Source: Allobrachymonas denitrificans DSM 15123
Lineage (GTDB): Bacteria; Pseudomonadota; Gammaproteobacteria; Burkholderiales; Burkholderiaceae_C
Direction of reading: 5' to 3'
Assembly: GCF_900110225.1 (NCBI RefSeq)
Contig: NZ_FOCW01000001.1
Location: 868,001-932,000, forward strand
DNA length: 64,000 nucleotides
Positions 8,951-17,009 of this stretch are shown one piece after another. Position numbers and translations under genes: made by a program. The notes below the pieces were generated by a model that had not been told where the DNA came from, made no database searches, and saw only the letters and a program-made list of their open reading frames with translations. The stretch's first letter is position 1; every line of letters begins with the position of its first letter.

Positions 8951-8967
8951 GCAAGCGTGGAGTAATC

Positions 8968-11628
8968 ATGAACTGGTTGAGCATTGCGCGCAGGCTGGCC
9001 GTAGCGGTCGGGCTGGCTGTGGCGGTATCGTCACCTGCATTGGCGTCGACAAACAGCGGCACAGGCGCAGGCGGATCGCAGGCGTACGAAGCCGAGCTGC
9101 CGGCGGATCTGGCAACAGCGAAGGACATGTGTGCCTTGCTGCCCTGCAAGGATGTGTTCCCCGGAGCGGCGTCGTTTTCCGAGCGCAAGGGACAGCCACC
9201 GTACGTCGAGGCCTACGGCGCGGACGGCAAGACCAAACTCGGTTATGTGATGCTCTCCACCGACATCACCGACACGCCGGCGTATTCCGGCAAGCCGGTG
9301 GTGACGCTGATCGGCATGGACAACGAGGGCAAATTCGTGGGCGTGAAAGTGCTCAAGCACTCCGAGCCCATCCTGCTGCTCGGCATTCCCGAATCGGCGC
9401 TGATCAACTTCAACAACCAGTACATCGGCAAGTCGGTCAAGGACAAGATCGAGGTCGGCTCCTCGCATGCCGACAGCGAAGTGATTGGCGTGGATGCCAT
9501 CTCGGGCGCCACCGTGACGGTGATTGCCCAGAACCAGGTGCTGATGACCTCGGGCGCGGCGATTGCCAAGCAGGTCGGCATCATGGAGCAGACCATCCGC
9601 CCGCAACCCCAGTACGTGCCGCTGGCCGAAGGCGCCCAGCTGCCTGACTGGAACACCCTGGTCAAGCAGGAAGCGGTGCGCCGCATCGTGGTGCAGCCGC
9701 AGCAGGTGGGGCTGGACAAGACTGGTGAGCCCTTCATCGAGCTGTGGTTCGGTTCGCTCAATTCGCCCATCGTGGGCCAAGCCGTGCTCGGCAAGAGCAA
9801 CTGGCAGAACCTGATGAGCCAGCTCAAGCCGGAAGAGACGGCGATCTTCGTGATCCGCACGGCCGGCAAGGAATCCTTCAAGGGCTCCGGCTTTGTGCGT
9901 GGCGGCATCTATGACCGCGTGCAGGTGCGCCAGGACGGCGACACCTTCACCTTCCGCGATACCGATGCGCTCAACCTGTACAGTGTGGCGGCCAAGGGCG
10001 CGCCCACGTTCACGGAAGCCGCCATCTTCATGGTGCGCTCCAAGGCGTTCTCCGATGCCTATCCTTGGCAGCTCACCTTCCTGGGCAACAAGGTGGACCG
10101 CGAAACCGGTACCCGTACCTTTGCCAACTTCGATACGGCCTACTGGATGCCGGCGCAGTACCTGGAAGGCGGTCATCCCAAGATCATCAAGCCCGATCCG
10201 AGCTGGCTCAAGGTCTGGAAATCGCGCGCCCTCGAAATCAGCCTGTTTGCGCTGCTGCTGGTGGCCGTAACCGTGGTGTATGCCCTGCGTGATCCGCTCA
10301 CGCGCCGCTCCACGCACAAGAACAAGTGGCCGGTGAATGCCTTCAAGTATTCGTTCTGGATGATTTTCATCGTCTGGGTCGGCTTCATCATGATGGCGCA
10401 GCCATCCATCACCCAGGTGCTGACCTGGCTGCACTCCCTGCTGTTCAAGTGGGAGTGGACGCTGTTCCTGAGCGACCCGTTCATCTTCCTGTTCTGGGTC
10501 TTCATCTTCATCACCATCTTCGTGTTCGGTCGCGGCCTGTTCTGCGGCTGGACCTGCCCGTTCGGCTCCATCCAGGAGATCATCCACAAGGTGGCCGGCG
10601 CCGTGGGTCTGAAACGCTTCCAGTTCCAGCTGCCGCAGGTCTGGCATGACCGCCTGAAGTGGGTGAAATACGCTGTCTTCTTCGGTCTGGTCGTGGTGTC
10701 GCTGTTCTCCATGGGCCTGGCCGAGAAACTCTCCGAAGTGGAGCCGTTCAAGACCACCTTCCTGGTGGGCCTGACCAACCGCAGCTGGCCGTACGTGACC
10801 TTTGTGGCGGTGATCTTCGGCATCTCCATCTTCATCGAGCGCCCGTACTGCAAGTACGTGTGCCCGCTGGGCGCCTCGCTGGCCATGCCGAGCACCTTCC
10901 GCTGGTTCGGCCTCAAGCGCAAGGCCGACTGCAACAGCTGCAAGGCCTGTGCCAAGGGCTGCGGCGCGCAGGCGATCGATGCCGATGGCCGCATCGACCA
11001 CCGCGAGTGCCTGCACTGCCTGGACTGCATGATTCTGTACACCGACACGTCGGGGTGCCCGCCGCTGGCGAAAGAACGCAAGATGCGCGAACGCGAAGGC
11101 CAGCCGCTCACCGCCATCGGCAAGAACGGCTACTTCATCCCGATCGTGCCGATCAAGGATGACCGCCAGCTGCAGCATGCCGCCGCGCTGCTTGCCAAGA
11201 AGCCCGATCCGCGCCTGCCCACCGATGTGGCCGTGCCGCCCGTGGCCGAAGCCCGTGGCATCAAGCGCCTGTGGGTCGAGATCGTCGACCACCTGTGGCC
11301 CTTCAACCGCGACAGCTGGAAAGGCAGCCGCATCCTGACTGCCGTTGGCATCGCTCTGGCGCTGGCAGCTTCCCTGGTGTGGGTATTGGCTGCGCAGGGC
11401 AGTGCCTCGCCTATCATGGTGATCGGCTGGTGGTTTGGATGGAGTGTCTTTGAAGTGCTGATCCGTCTGCAAGGCAAGCGTTACGTGAAGGATGGTCCGT
11501 GGTGGGGCACCGTGTACCGGCGCGCCAATGTCATGGACATGCTGGCCTATGTCGGCTTCAAGAACCTGTTGATTGGTGCGGCGCTGTTCTGGGCGCTCCA
11601 GGCCGCAGGCCTGATGACGATGGGCTGA
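8968..11628 (+). CDS. nosR: NosR, membrane FMN-binding / iron-sulfur protein for N2O reduction
   Basis: An 886-residue membrane flavoprotein thought to supply electrons to NosZ and needed for its expression. A signal peptide (residues 1-26) leads into a periplasmic FMN-binding domain with the flavinylation motif SGATVT near residues 179-184, the likely NosX target. Transmembrane helices follow, along with the polyferredoxin-type motifs CGWTCPFG (~526) and CKYVCPLG (~628) and two ferredoxin clusters (CNSCKACAKGC and CLHCLDC, ~655-690). After these, where NosR usually ends near 720-760 residues, there is an extra ~170-residue C-terminal part with about three hydrophobic helices. The start has a GGAG site. 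nosD follows after two bases. Confidence 0.93.
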   Translation: MNWLSIARRLAVAVGLAVAVSSPALASTNSGTGAGGSQAYEAELPADLATAKDMCALLPCKDVFPGAASFSERKGQPPYVEAYGADGKTKLGYVMLSTDITDTPAYSGKPVVTLIGMDNEGKFVGVKVLKHSEPILLLGIPESALINFNNQYIGKSVKDKIEVGSSHADSEVIGVDAISGATVTVIAQNQVLMTSGAAIAKQVGIMEQTIRPQPQYVPLAEGAQLPDWNTLVKQEAVRRIVVQPQQVGLDKTGEPFIELWFGSLNSPIVGQAVLGKSNWQNLMSQLKPEETAIFVIRTAGKESFKGSGFVRGGIYDRVQVRQDGDTFTFRDTDALNLYSVAAKGAPTFTEAAIFMVRSKAFSDAYPWQLTFLGNKVDRETGTRTFANFDTAYWMPAQYLEGGHPKIIKPDPSWLKVWKSRALEISLFALLLVAVTVVYALRDPLTRRSTHKNKWPVNAFKYSFWMIFIVWVGFIMMAQPSITQVLTWLHSLLFKWEWTLFLSDPFIFLFWVFIFITIFVFGRGLFCGWTCPFGSIQEIIHKVAGAVGLKRFQFQLPQVWHDRLKWVKYAVFFGLVVVSLFSMGLAEKLSEVEPFKTTFLVGLTNRSWPYVTFVAVIFGISIFIERPYCKYVCPLGASLAMPSTFRWFGLKRKADCNSCKACAKGCGAQAIDADGRIDHRECLHCLDCMILYTDTSGCPPLAKERKMREREGQPLTAIGKNGYFIPIVPIKDDRQLQHAAALLAKKPDPRLPTDVAVPPVAEARGIKRLWVEIVDHLWPFNRDSWKGSRILTAVGIALALAASLVWVLAAQGSASPIMVIGWWFGWSVFEVLIRLQGKRYVKDGPWWGTVYRRANVMDMLAYVGFKNLLIGAALFWALQAAGLMTMG

Positions 11629-11630
11629 CC

Positions 11631-12950
11631 ATGGCACGGAGCAGTACCCACCGTGCCCCCCGCTACCGCCCGCTGACCCTGCCGGGCGCCATCCTGGCTG
11701 GACTGCTGGCATTGCCGGCAGCCCAGGCAGCGATCATCCCGGTCAAGCCGGGCGAGAGCATCCAGGCTGCCATCGACAAGGCGCAGCCGGGCGATGTGGT
11801 CGAAGTGCAGCGCGGCCGTTACGAAGAGAACCTGCGCATCGAAAAGACCATCACGCTGCGTGGCGTCAACCGCCCGCGCGTGAGCGGTGGCGACAAGGAC
11901 GACACTATCCGCGTCACTGCGCCTGATGTGGTCATCGAAGGCATGATCGTCTCCGATTCCGGTGGCAGCTTGCTCAAGCAGAACGCCGGGATCTACATCC
12001 AGCCAGGGGCCCACCGCGCCAAGGTGCAGAACTGCTGGCTCAACTACAACCTGTTCGGCCTGTGGATCGAGAAGGCCGATGACGTGCTGGTGCTGAACAA
12101 CAACATCACCGGCAAGCGCGACTACGACAGTGCGCAGCGCGGCAATGGCGTTCAGCTCTACAACACCAAGGGTGCGAAGATCATCGGCAACCAGGTGAGC
12201 TTCGTGCGCGATGCGCTCTATATCGACGTATCGCACCATGCGGAGTTCAAGCAGAACAACATGCACCACAGCCGTTACGGCACGCACTACATGAACTCCT
12301 ACTACAACGTGTGGGAGGACAACGATACCTGGGCCAACCGCAGCGGCCTGGCGCTGATGGAAGTGCGCGACCAGGTGGTGCGCAACAACCGCGCCTGGGA
12401 CAACCTGGACCACGGCATCATGCTGCGCACGCTGCAGGACGCGGTCGTCGAGAACAACGTGGTGATGCGCAACGGGCGTGGCTTCTTCGTCTATGACGTG
12501 GAATACACCAAGCTCACCGGCAACGTGGTGGCCGACAACAAGATCGGCGTGCATCTGTCCGGCTCGGCCCGCAACGAGGTGGACGGCAACGACTTCATCG
12601 GCAACCAGGAACAGATCAAGTACATCGGCACCCGCGATACGGAGTGGGGCGGCAAGCTGGGCAACTACTGGAGCAACTACCGCGGCTGGGATCGTGACAG
12701 CGACGGCCGCGGCGATGTCTCCTACGAAGCCAACGACGTGGTCGACCGCCTGAGCTGGCGCTATCCCATGGTGCGCCTGCTGCTGGCCAGCCCTGCGGTG
12801 CAAGTGCTGCGCATGGTGGGGCAACAGTTCCCCGTGCTGCGCGTGCCCAGTGTGGTAGAAAAGAATCCCCGTATGGAGCCGGCTACTCCCGATTGGGAAA
12901 AATGGCGCTATATGCTGACAAGGAAAATCACCCATGCCCCCAAGAGCTAA
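11631..12950 (+). CDS. nosD: NosD, periplasmic copper-maturation protein
   Basis: A 439-residue protein with a signal peptide cleaved after about residue 33 (AAQA). It is followed by a right-handed beta-helix of the CASH/NosD type, visible as repeated short Asn/Gly-rich turns such as NCWLNYNLFGLWIEKADD and RNGRGFFVYDVEYTK. NosD works with the NosFY ABC transporter in assembling the CuZ centre of NosZ. ATG 11631 was chosen because it follows the nosR stop by two bases and starts the signal peptide. The end overlaps nosF by 17 bases. Confidence 0.93.
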   Translation: MARSSTHRAPRYRPLTLPGAILAGLLALPAAQAAIIPVKPGESIQAAIDKAQPGDVVEVQRGRYEENLRIEKTITLRGVNRPRVSGGDKDDTIRVTAPDVVIEGMIVSDSGGSLLKQNAGIYIQPGAHRAKVQNCWLNYNLFGLWIEKADDVLVLNNNITGKRDYDSAQRGNGVQLYNTKGAKIIGNQVSFVRDALYIDVSHHAEFKQNNMHHSRYGTHYMNSYYNVWEDNDTWANRSGLALMEVRDQVVRNNRAWDNLDHGIMLRTLQDAVVENNVVMRNGRGFFVYDVEYTKLTGNVVADNKIGVHLSGSARNEVDGNDFIGNQEQIKYIGTRDTEWGGKLGNYWSNYRGWDRDSDGRGDVSYEANDVVDRLSWRYPMVRLLLASPAVQVLRMVGQQFPVLRVPSVVEKNPRMEPATPDWEKWRYMLTRKITHAPKS

Positions 12951-13932
12951 TGCGGCGCTGCCCGACGGTGCAGAACCCGTCATTACCCTGCGCAACGTGA
13001 CGCGGCGCTTTGCCGCCTTCACGGCCGTGGATGACGTGTCCATGGACATCGTGCGCGGCGAAGTGTTCGGCCTGATCGGGCACAACGGCGCCGGCAAGAG
13101 TACGCTGTTCAAGATGATGCTCGGCCTGCTGGCCGTGAGCAGCGGCGATATCCGTATCTCTGGCGCGCCGGTCGCCGGCAGCGGCGCACGGGCCGTACGC
13201 CGCCATATCGGTTACCTGCCCGAGAACGTCGCCCTGTGGGACAACCTGACCGGACTGGAAACCCTGCATTTCTTTGCCCGCCTCAAGCGCATCGACAAGG
13301 CCGAATGCCAGCCGCTGCTGGAACGCGTGGGCCTGGGTCACGCCGGCAAGCGCCCGGTGCGTGCCTATTCCAAGGGCATGCGCCAGCGCCTCGGATTTGC
13401 GCAGGCCCTGCTGGGCAAGCCGCAGGTGCTGTTCCTGGATGAACCCACCACCGGTCTGGATCCCCATGCCATCCACTTCTTCTGGGATACGCTGGCCGAA
13501 CTGCGCGACCAGGGCCTGACCATCGTGCTGACCTCGCACATCCTGGCCGAACTGCAGAACCGCGTGGATCGCGTGGCCGTACTGACCAACGGTAAGGTGC
13601 AGGCGCTCGGCAGTGTCGAAGCGCTGCGCGACATGCACGATCTGCCCATCATTGTCCAGTTGCAGCTGTCTCCGCAGATGGCGCCCGCCCAGCGCGATGC
13701 GCTGCTCGCCAGCCTGCCTCCGCAACTGGCTGCGCTGCCGGTGGAACGTCAGGTCAATGGCCTGCAGTTCAGCGTTCCGCGTGCCAGCAAACTGCCGCTG
13801 CTGCAGCAGGTCATGGCCTGGAACGGTGCGGTGCAGGACATCCAGGTGAGTGAGCCTTCGCTTGAAGACATGTTCTTTGGCAAGTCGCAGGCGCCTGTCC
13901 GCCAGACTGCCGCAACCGGCAGGGAGGCATGA
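12934..13932 (+). CDS. nosF: NosF, ABC transporter ATP-binding protein
   Basis: A 332-residue cytoplasmic ATPase. Walker A is GHNGAGKS (49-56), the signature reads SKGMRQ (146-151) rather than LSGGQ, as is common in exporter-type and NosF ATPases, and Walker B is VLFLDEP (165-171). About 100 residues follow the core. NosF powers NosY in delivery of a sulfur- or copper-related factor used by NosD to build CuZ. It overlaps nosD by 17 bases and nosY by four (ATGA). Confidence 0.92.
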   Translation: MPPRANAALPDGAEPVITLRNVTRRFAAFTAVDDVSMDIVRGEVFGLIGHNGAGKSTLFKMMLGLLAVSSGDIRISGAPVAGSGARAVRRHIGYLPENVALWDNLTGLETLHFFARLKRIDKAECQPLLERVGLGHAGKRPVRAYSKGMRQRLGFAQALLGKPQVLFLDEPTTGLDPHAIHFFWDTLAELRDQGLTIVLTSHILAELQNRVDRVAVLTNGKVQALGSVEALRDMHDLPIIVQLQLSPQMAPAQRDALLASLPPQLAALPVERQVNGLQFSVPRASKLPLLQQVMAWNGAVQDIQVSEPSLEDMFFGKSQAPVRQTAATGREA

Positions 13933-14747
13933 TGGAACTGCGACAGATTGCCACCATTGCGTCCAAGGAATTCCGAGACCGCCTGCGCAACCGCTGGGTG
14001 CTCGCTGTTGCCCTCGTGTTTGCCGTGTTCTCCATCGTCATTGCCTACGCCGGTGGTGCGCAGCAGGGCACGGTGGGCATCCGCTCCATCGAGTTCACCA
14101 TCACCAGTCTGGTGAGCCTGGTGATCTATCTGGTGCCGCTGATCGCGCTGCTGCTCGGTTTCGACGCCATCGTGGGCGAACGCGAACGCGGCTCGCTCGA
14201 TCTGCTGCTGGCGCTGCCCATCACACGCGGTGAATTGCTGATCGGCAAGTACCTGGGCCTGGCGCTGGCGCTTTCGCTGGCCATGCTGGTGGGGCTGGCG
14301 CTGGTGGGCGGGGTGCTCACCCTGCAATTCGGCACGCGGGCGCTGTTCCACTATGGTGGCTTTGTTGGCAGTTCGCTCCTGATGGGGCTGGCCTTCCTCA
14401 GCATGGCCGTGCTGATGTCGGTGATCGCGCGTGACCGCACGCGCGCCTCCGGCGGCGCCGTCATCCTGTGGTTCCTGTTCGTGCTGGTGTTCGATCTGGT
14501 GCTGCTGGGCGTGCTGGTTGCCACCAGCGGACATTACGGCGGAGATGCATTTCCTTATCTGCTGTTAATGAATCCCACGGATATTTTCCGCATCATGAAC
14601 GTATTCAGTACCGAAGACATCCGTAGCGCCTACGGCCTGATGAGTGTGGTGCCCCCGGTGTTGTCGAACATCTGGGTATTGACCGGCGCCATGCTGGTGT
14701 GGATTGCCGTGCCGCTGGCACTGGCCAACTGGAGATTCAAGCCATGA
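13929..14747 (+). CDS. nosY: NosY, ABC transporter permease
   Basis: A 272-residue membrane protein of the ABC-2 type with about six hydrophobic segments. The conserved start MELRQIATIASKEFRDRLRNRW and the loop GERERGSLDLLLALPITRGE are typical of NosY. The first two codons are both Met, so translation could begin at 13929 or 13932. It partners NosF in maturation of N2O reductase. It overlaps nosF and nosL by four bases on each side, which suggests strict translational coupling. Confidence 0.92.
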   Translation: MMELRQIATIASKEFRDRLRNRWVLAVALVFAVFSIVIAYAGGAQQGTVGIRSIEFTITSLVSLVIYLVPLIALLLGFDAIVGERERGSLDLLLALPITRGELLIGKYLGLALALSLAMLVGLALVGGVLTLQFGTRALFHYGGFVGSSLLMGLAFLSMAVLMSVIARDRTRASGGAVILWFLFVLVFDLVLLGVLVATSGHYGGDAFPYLLLMNPTDIFRIMNVFSTEDIRSAYGLMSVVPPVLSNIWVLTGAMLVWIAVPLALANWRFKP

Positions 14748-15340
14748 GCAAGAAAAACTACCTGTGCCGCTGCTGCAGCGAACCCCGTGTCGACCATGAC
14801 GAGCGCTGCTCCGAGCGTCGCCTGTTCCTGGGCTTGATGGCGCTGGCCAGCATTGCACCGCTGGCCGCCTGCGGCTCGAAAGAGGGTGAAGGCAAGAGCG
14901 GCGCCATCCAGCCGGCCGAGATCACGCAGGGCACTTCCTGCGAGCTGGACGGCATGCTGCTGGTGGACTATCCCGGCCCCAAAGGCCAGATCCACTTTGC
15001 CGACTCCAAGGAACCTGCCTTCTTCTGCGACACCATGGAGTTGCTCAACACGCTCATCATCCCCGAGGTGGTGCGCAAGGTGGATGCGGCTTTTGTGCAG
15101 GACATGGGCCAGACCGACTGGGACAACCCCAAGGGCGCCTGGATCGACGCGCGCACCGCCATCTTCGTGCATGGCAGCAAGCGCAAGGGCTCCATGGGTC
15201 CGACCTTTGCCAGCTTCTCCAAGGAAGAGGACGCGAAGAAGTTCGTGCAGGAGTATGGCGGCACCATCGTGCGCATGGCCGACATCAAGCCTGAGATGGT
15301 CGATTTGCGCGGCGGTGCCAATACCGACGACCGCATGTAA
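14744..15340 (+). CDS. nosL: NosL, copper chaperone lipoprotein
   Basis: A 198-residue NosL-family lipoprotein thought to deliver Cu(I) for NosZ assembly at the outer membrane. ATG 14744 overlaps the nosY stop. The N-terminus is odd: a 22-residue Cys-rich stretch (Cys8, 10, 11 and 22) precedes ERRLFLGLMAL and the lipobox LAAC (Cys43), so those cysteines should be removed with the signal. The metal-site motif reads CELDGM (66-71), followed by LVDYPGPKGQIHF. NosL proteins often have CxxCGM here, so Asp replaces the second Cys. A second NosL-like gene with CPVCGM follows. Confidence 0.9.
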   Translation: MSKKNYLCRCCSEPRVDHDERCSERRLFLGLMALASIAPLAACGSKEGEGKSGAIQPAEITQGTSCELDGMLLVDYPGPKGQIHFADSKEPAFFCDTMELLNTLIIPEVVRKVDAAFVQDMGQTDWDNPKGAWIDARTAIFVHGSKRKGSMGPTFASFSKEEDAKKFVQEYGGTIVRMADIKPEMVDLRGGANTDDRM

Positions 15341-15376
15341 GCGCCGGCTTGCACGCACCAGCTTGTGGAGAGCGCC

Positions 15377-16039
15377 ATGTCAGCCTCACTTCCTCCTGAT
15401 TCCTCCGGCTACCAGCGCCTGACGCGCCGCCGCTGGCTGTGGTGGGGCGGAGCCGCGCTGGTTGCGGGCGCAGGCGCTGCCGGTCTGTCGCGCAATTACT
15501 GGATGCCCCTGCTGGCGGGGGAGCAGGAGGAGGACTTGCTGCACGTCTGCGTGGTGGCGCCGCCGTACCCCTATGATGCGGCCAGCGGGCTGCCGATGGA
15601 GGCACCGCGTGCCATTCCCAAGGATGCGCGCTGCCCGGTGTGCGGCATGTATCCGGAGCGTTCGCCCGCCTGGGCGGCGCAGGTCATCTACCGCGATGGC
15701 GGTGTGCATTATTTCGATTCACCCATCGATCTGATGCAGTTCCTGAACAATGTACCGGGCTTCAGCCCCGGCTACACGCGTGCGGATATTCTCTCGGCCT
15801 GGGTCACGTATGGCCGTACCGGCCAGTGGCTGCCACACGACAAGGCCTGGTACGTGCACGGCTCGGATGCGCTCGGCCCCATGCGCATGGGCGATCTGCC
15901 GGCATTTCCCACACGAGAGGCTGCGCAGGAATTTGCCGGCCGTCGCGGTGGCAAGGTGCTGTCCTTCGAGGGCGTCACGCCGTCCATTCTGAAGAGCCTG
16001 TCGAGCGACCGCTCGCACGCCATGCACGAACACATGTAG
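15377..16039 (+). CDS. Second NosL-like protein, membrane-anchored, with CPVCGM motif
   Basis: A 220-residue protein. ATG 15377 is preferred because of the upstream GGAG; a GTG at 15365 is possible. Residues 17-40 form a twin-arginine-like plus hydrophobic segment (TRRRWLWWGGAALVAG) with no lipobox, suggesting a membrane anchor or Tat signal. The NosL-type metal motif CPVCGM is at 86-91, followed by the aromatic segment VIYRDGGVHYFDSPIDLMQF and a C-terminal part reading AWYVHGSDALGPM, as in NosL. The tail is His-rich (HAMHEHM). It probably handles copper alongside NosL. Co-transcription with nosL is likely given the 36-base gap. Confidence 0.85.
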   Translation: MSASLPPDSSGYQRLTRRRWLWWGGAALVAGAGAAGLSRNYWMPLLAGEQEEDLLHVCVVAPPYPYDAASGLPMEAPRAIPKDARCPVCGMYPERSPAWAAQVIYRDGGVHYFDSPIDLMQFLNNVPGFSPGYTRADILSAWVTYGRTGQWLPHDKAWYVHGSDALGPMRMGDLPAFPTREAAQEFAGRRGGKVLSFEGVTPSILKSLSSDRSHAMHEHM

Positions 16040-16058
16040 TCAACAACACGGGAAGTTC

Positions 16059-16904
16059 ATGAAAAAGAAAGTCATCGGGGTCAGCATGGCCCCTGCAGCG
16101 CGCCAGTACGGCAATGCCTATGCGGGTCATGTGTTCTTTGGCAGCCAGGGGCTGGGACGACAGATCAATCCCGTCGTGCAGCTGGACCATGTGTCTCCGG
16201 CACAGCCTTCGACGGCTGGTGGTGCCACTGAAGCTCAGGCGCTGCGCGGCTGCGAGATCGTGACCCTGCTAACGCGCGGCAGCGTGCAGGCGCGCGACTC
16301 TGCCGGCCATCAGGTGACGCTGCAGAAGGGCGATGTCCAATGGCTGACCGCCGGCAGCGGCCTGATACGCCAGGAAATAGTGCAGGGCGGCGAGCCGGTG
16401 GAACTGACCCATGTGCTGGTCAACCTGCCCGCCCAGTACAAGATGACACCGCCGCACAACCAGCATCTGGAAAGCGCAGCCATTCCCGAGGTGACCCTGC
16501 CCGAAGGCGCCGGCACCTTGCGCGTGATTGCCGGCGAATATGAGGGCAAGCTCGGCCCGGCCGAAACCGTTGGCCCGCTGCAGCTGTGGAGCATCGACCT
16601 GCGCAAGGGCCACAGCGCCAACCTGAACCTGCCTATGAGCTGGTATGCCGTGGCACTGGTGCTGGATGGCCGGCTCGAGGCCAACTACTGGCCGCATCCG
16701 ATTACCGAGCGCCAGCTGGTCGTGATTGATCGCGTGGGCGATGAAGTGCTGCTGACGGCGTGGGAAGACACGCGCCTGATTCTGGTCAGTGCCGAGCCGC
16801 TGGAAGAAGCCGTGACCGGAGAGGATGGCCTGGTGCTGAACTCGCCCGAGGAGCTGGCGCAGACGCGGCTGGATCTGGAAGCAGGGCAGTTCGGCACACT
16901 CTGA
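16059..16904 (+). CDS. Pirin-family protein lacking the metal-binding histidines
   Basis: A 281-residue bicupin. The pirin signature is clear: RGCEIVTLLTRGSVQARDS (63-81) followed by GDVQWLTAGSGLIRQE (91-106). In canonical pirins the first motif is HPHRGFE and the second ends HSE, supplying three His and one Glu that hold iron. Here those His positions read Gln60, Leu62 and Arg104, and only Glu106 remains. A metal-dependent dioxygenase activity is therefore unlikely unless other residues substitute. It lies 19 bases after the second nosL-like gene on the same strand, at the end of the nos operon. A regulatory or structural role is possible, but I cannot assign one. Confidence 0.8.
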   Translation: MKKKVIGVSMAPAARQYGNAYAGHVFFGSQGLGRQINPVVQLDHVSPAQPSTAGGATEAQALRGCEIVTLLTRGSVQARDSAGHQVTLQKGDVQWLTAGSGLIRQEIVQGGEPVELTHVLVNLPAQYKMTPPHNQHLESAAIPEVTLPEGAGTLRVIAGEYEGKLGPAETVGPLQLWSIDLRKGHSANLNLPMSWYAVALVLDGRLEANYWPHPITERQLVVIDRVGDEVLLTAWEDTRLILVSAEPLEEAVTGEDGLVLNSPEELAQTRLDLEAGQFGTL

Positions 16905-16929
16905 GCTCGTGCTCAGGTTTGCATAGATG

Positions 16930-16953
16930 AAAAAAGACGCCGCAAGCGGCGTC
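16930..16953 (-). terminator. Intrinsic terminator of fbpA
   Basis: A perfect 8-bp stem GACGCCGC / GCGGCGTC (16936-16943 with 16946-16953) has a two-base loop; on the minus strand it is followed by a T run (the A run on the plus strand ending at 16935). It lies about 57 bases past the fbpA stop. It would also separate fbpA from the convergent pirin gene. Confidence 0.85.
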
Positions 16954-17009
16954 AAAGGAACACATCGTCAGGCCCGGGTTGTTGCGCCCGGGCTTTGTCG
17001 GCAGCTCGA

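Noticed and set aside
9031-11712. An 893-residue minus-strand frame opposite nosR
   Set aside because: A shadow of nosR with no family features; long antisense frames are common in GC-rich DNA.
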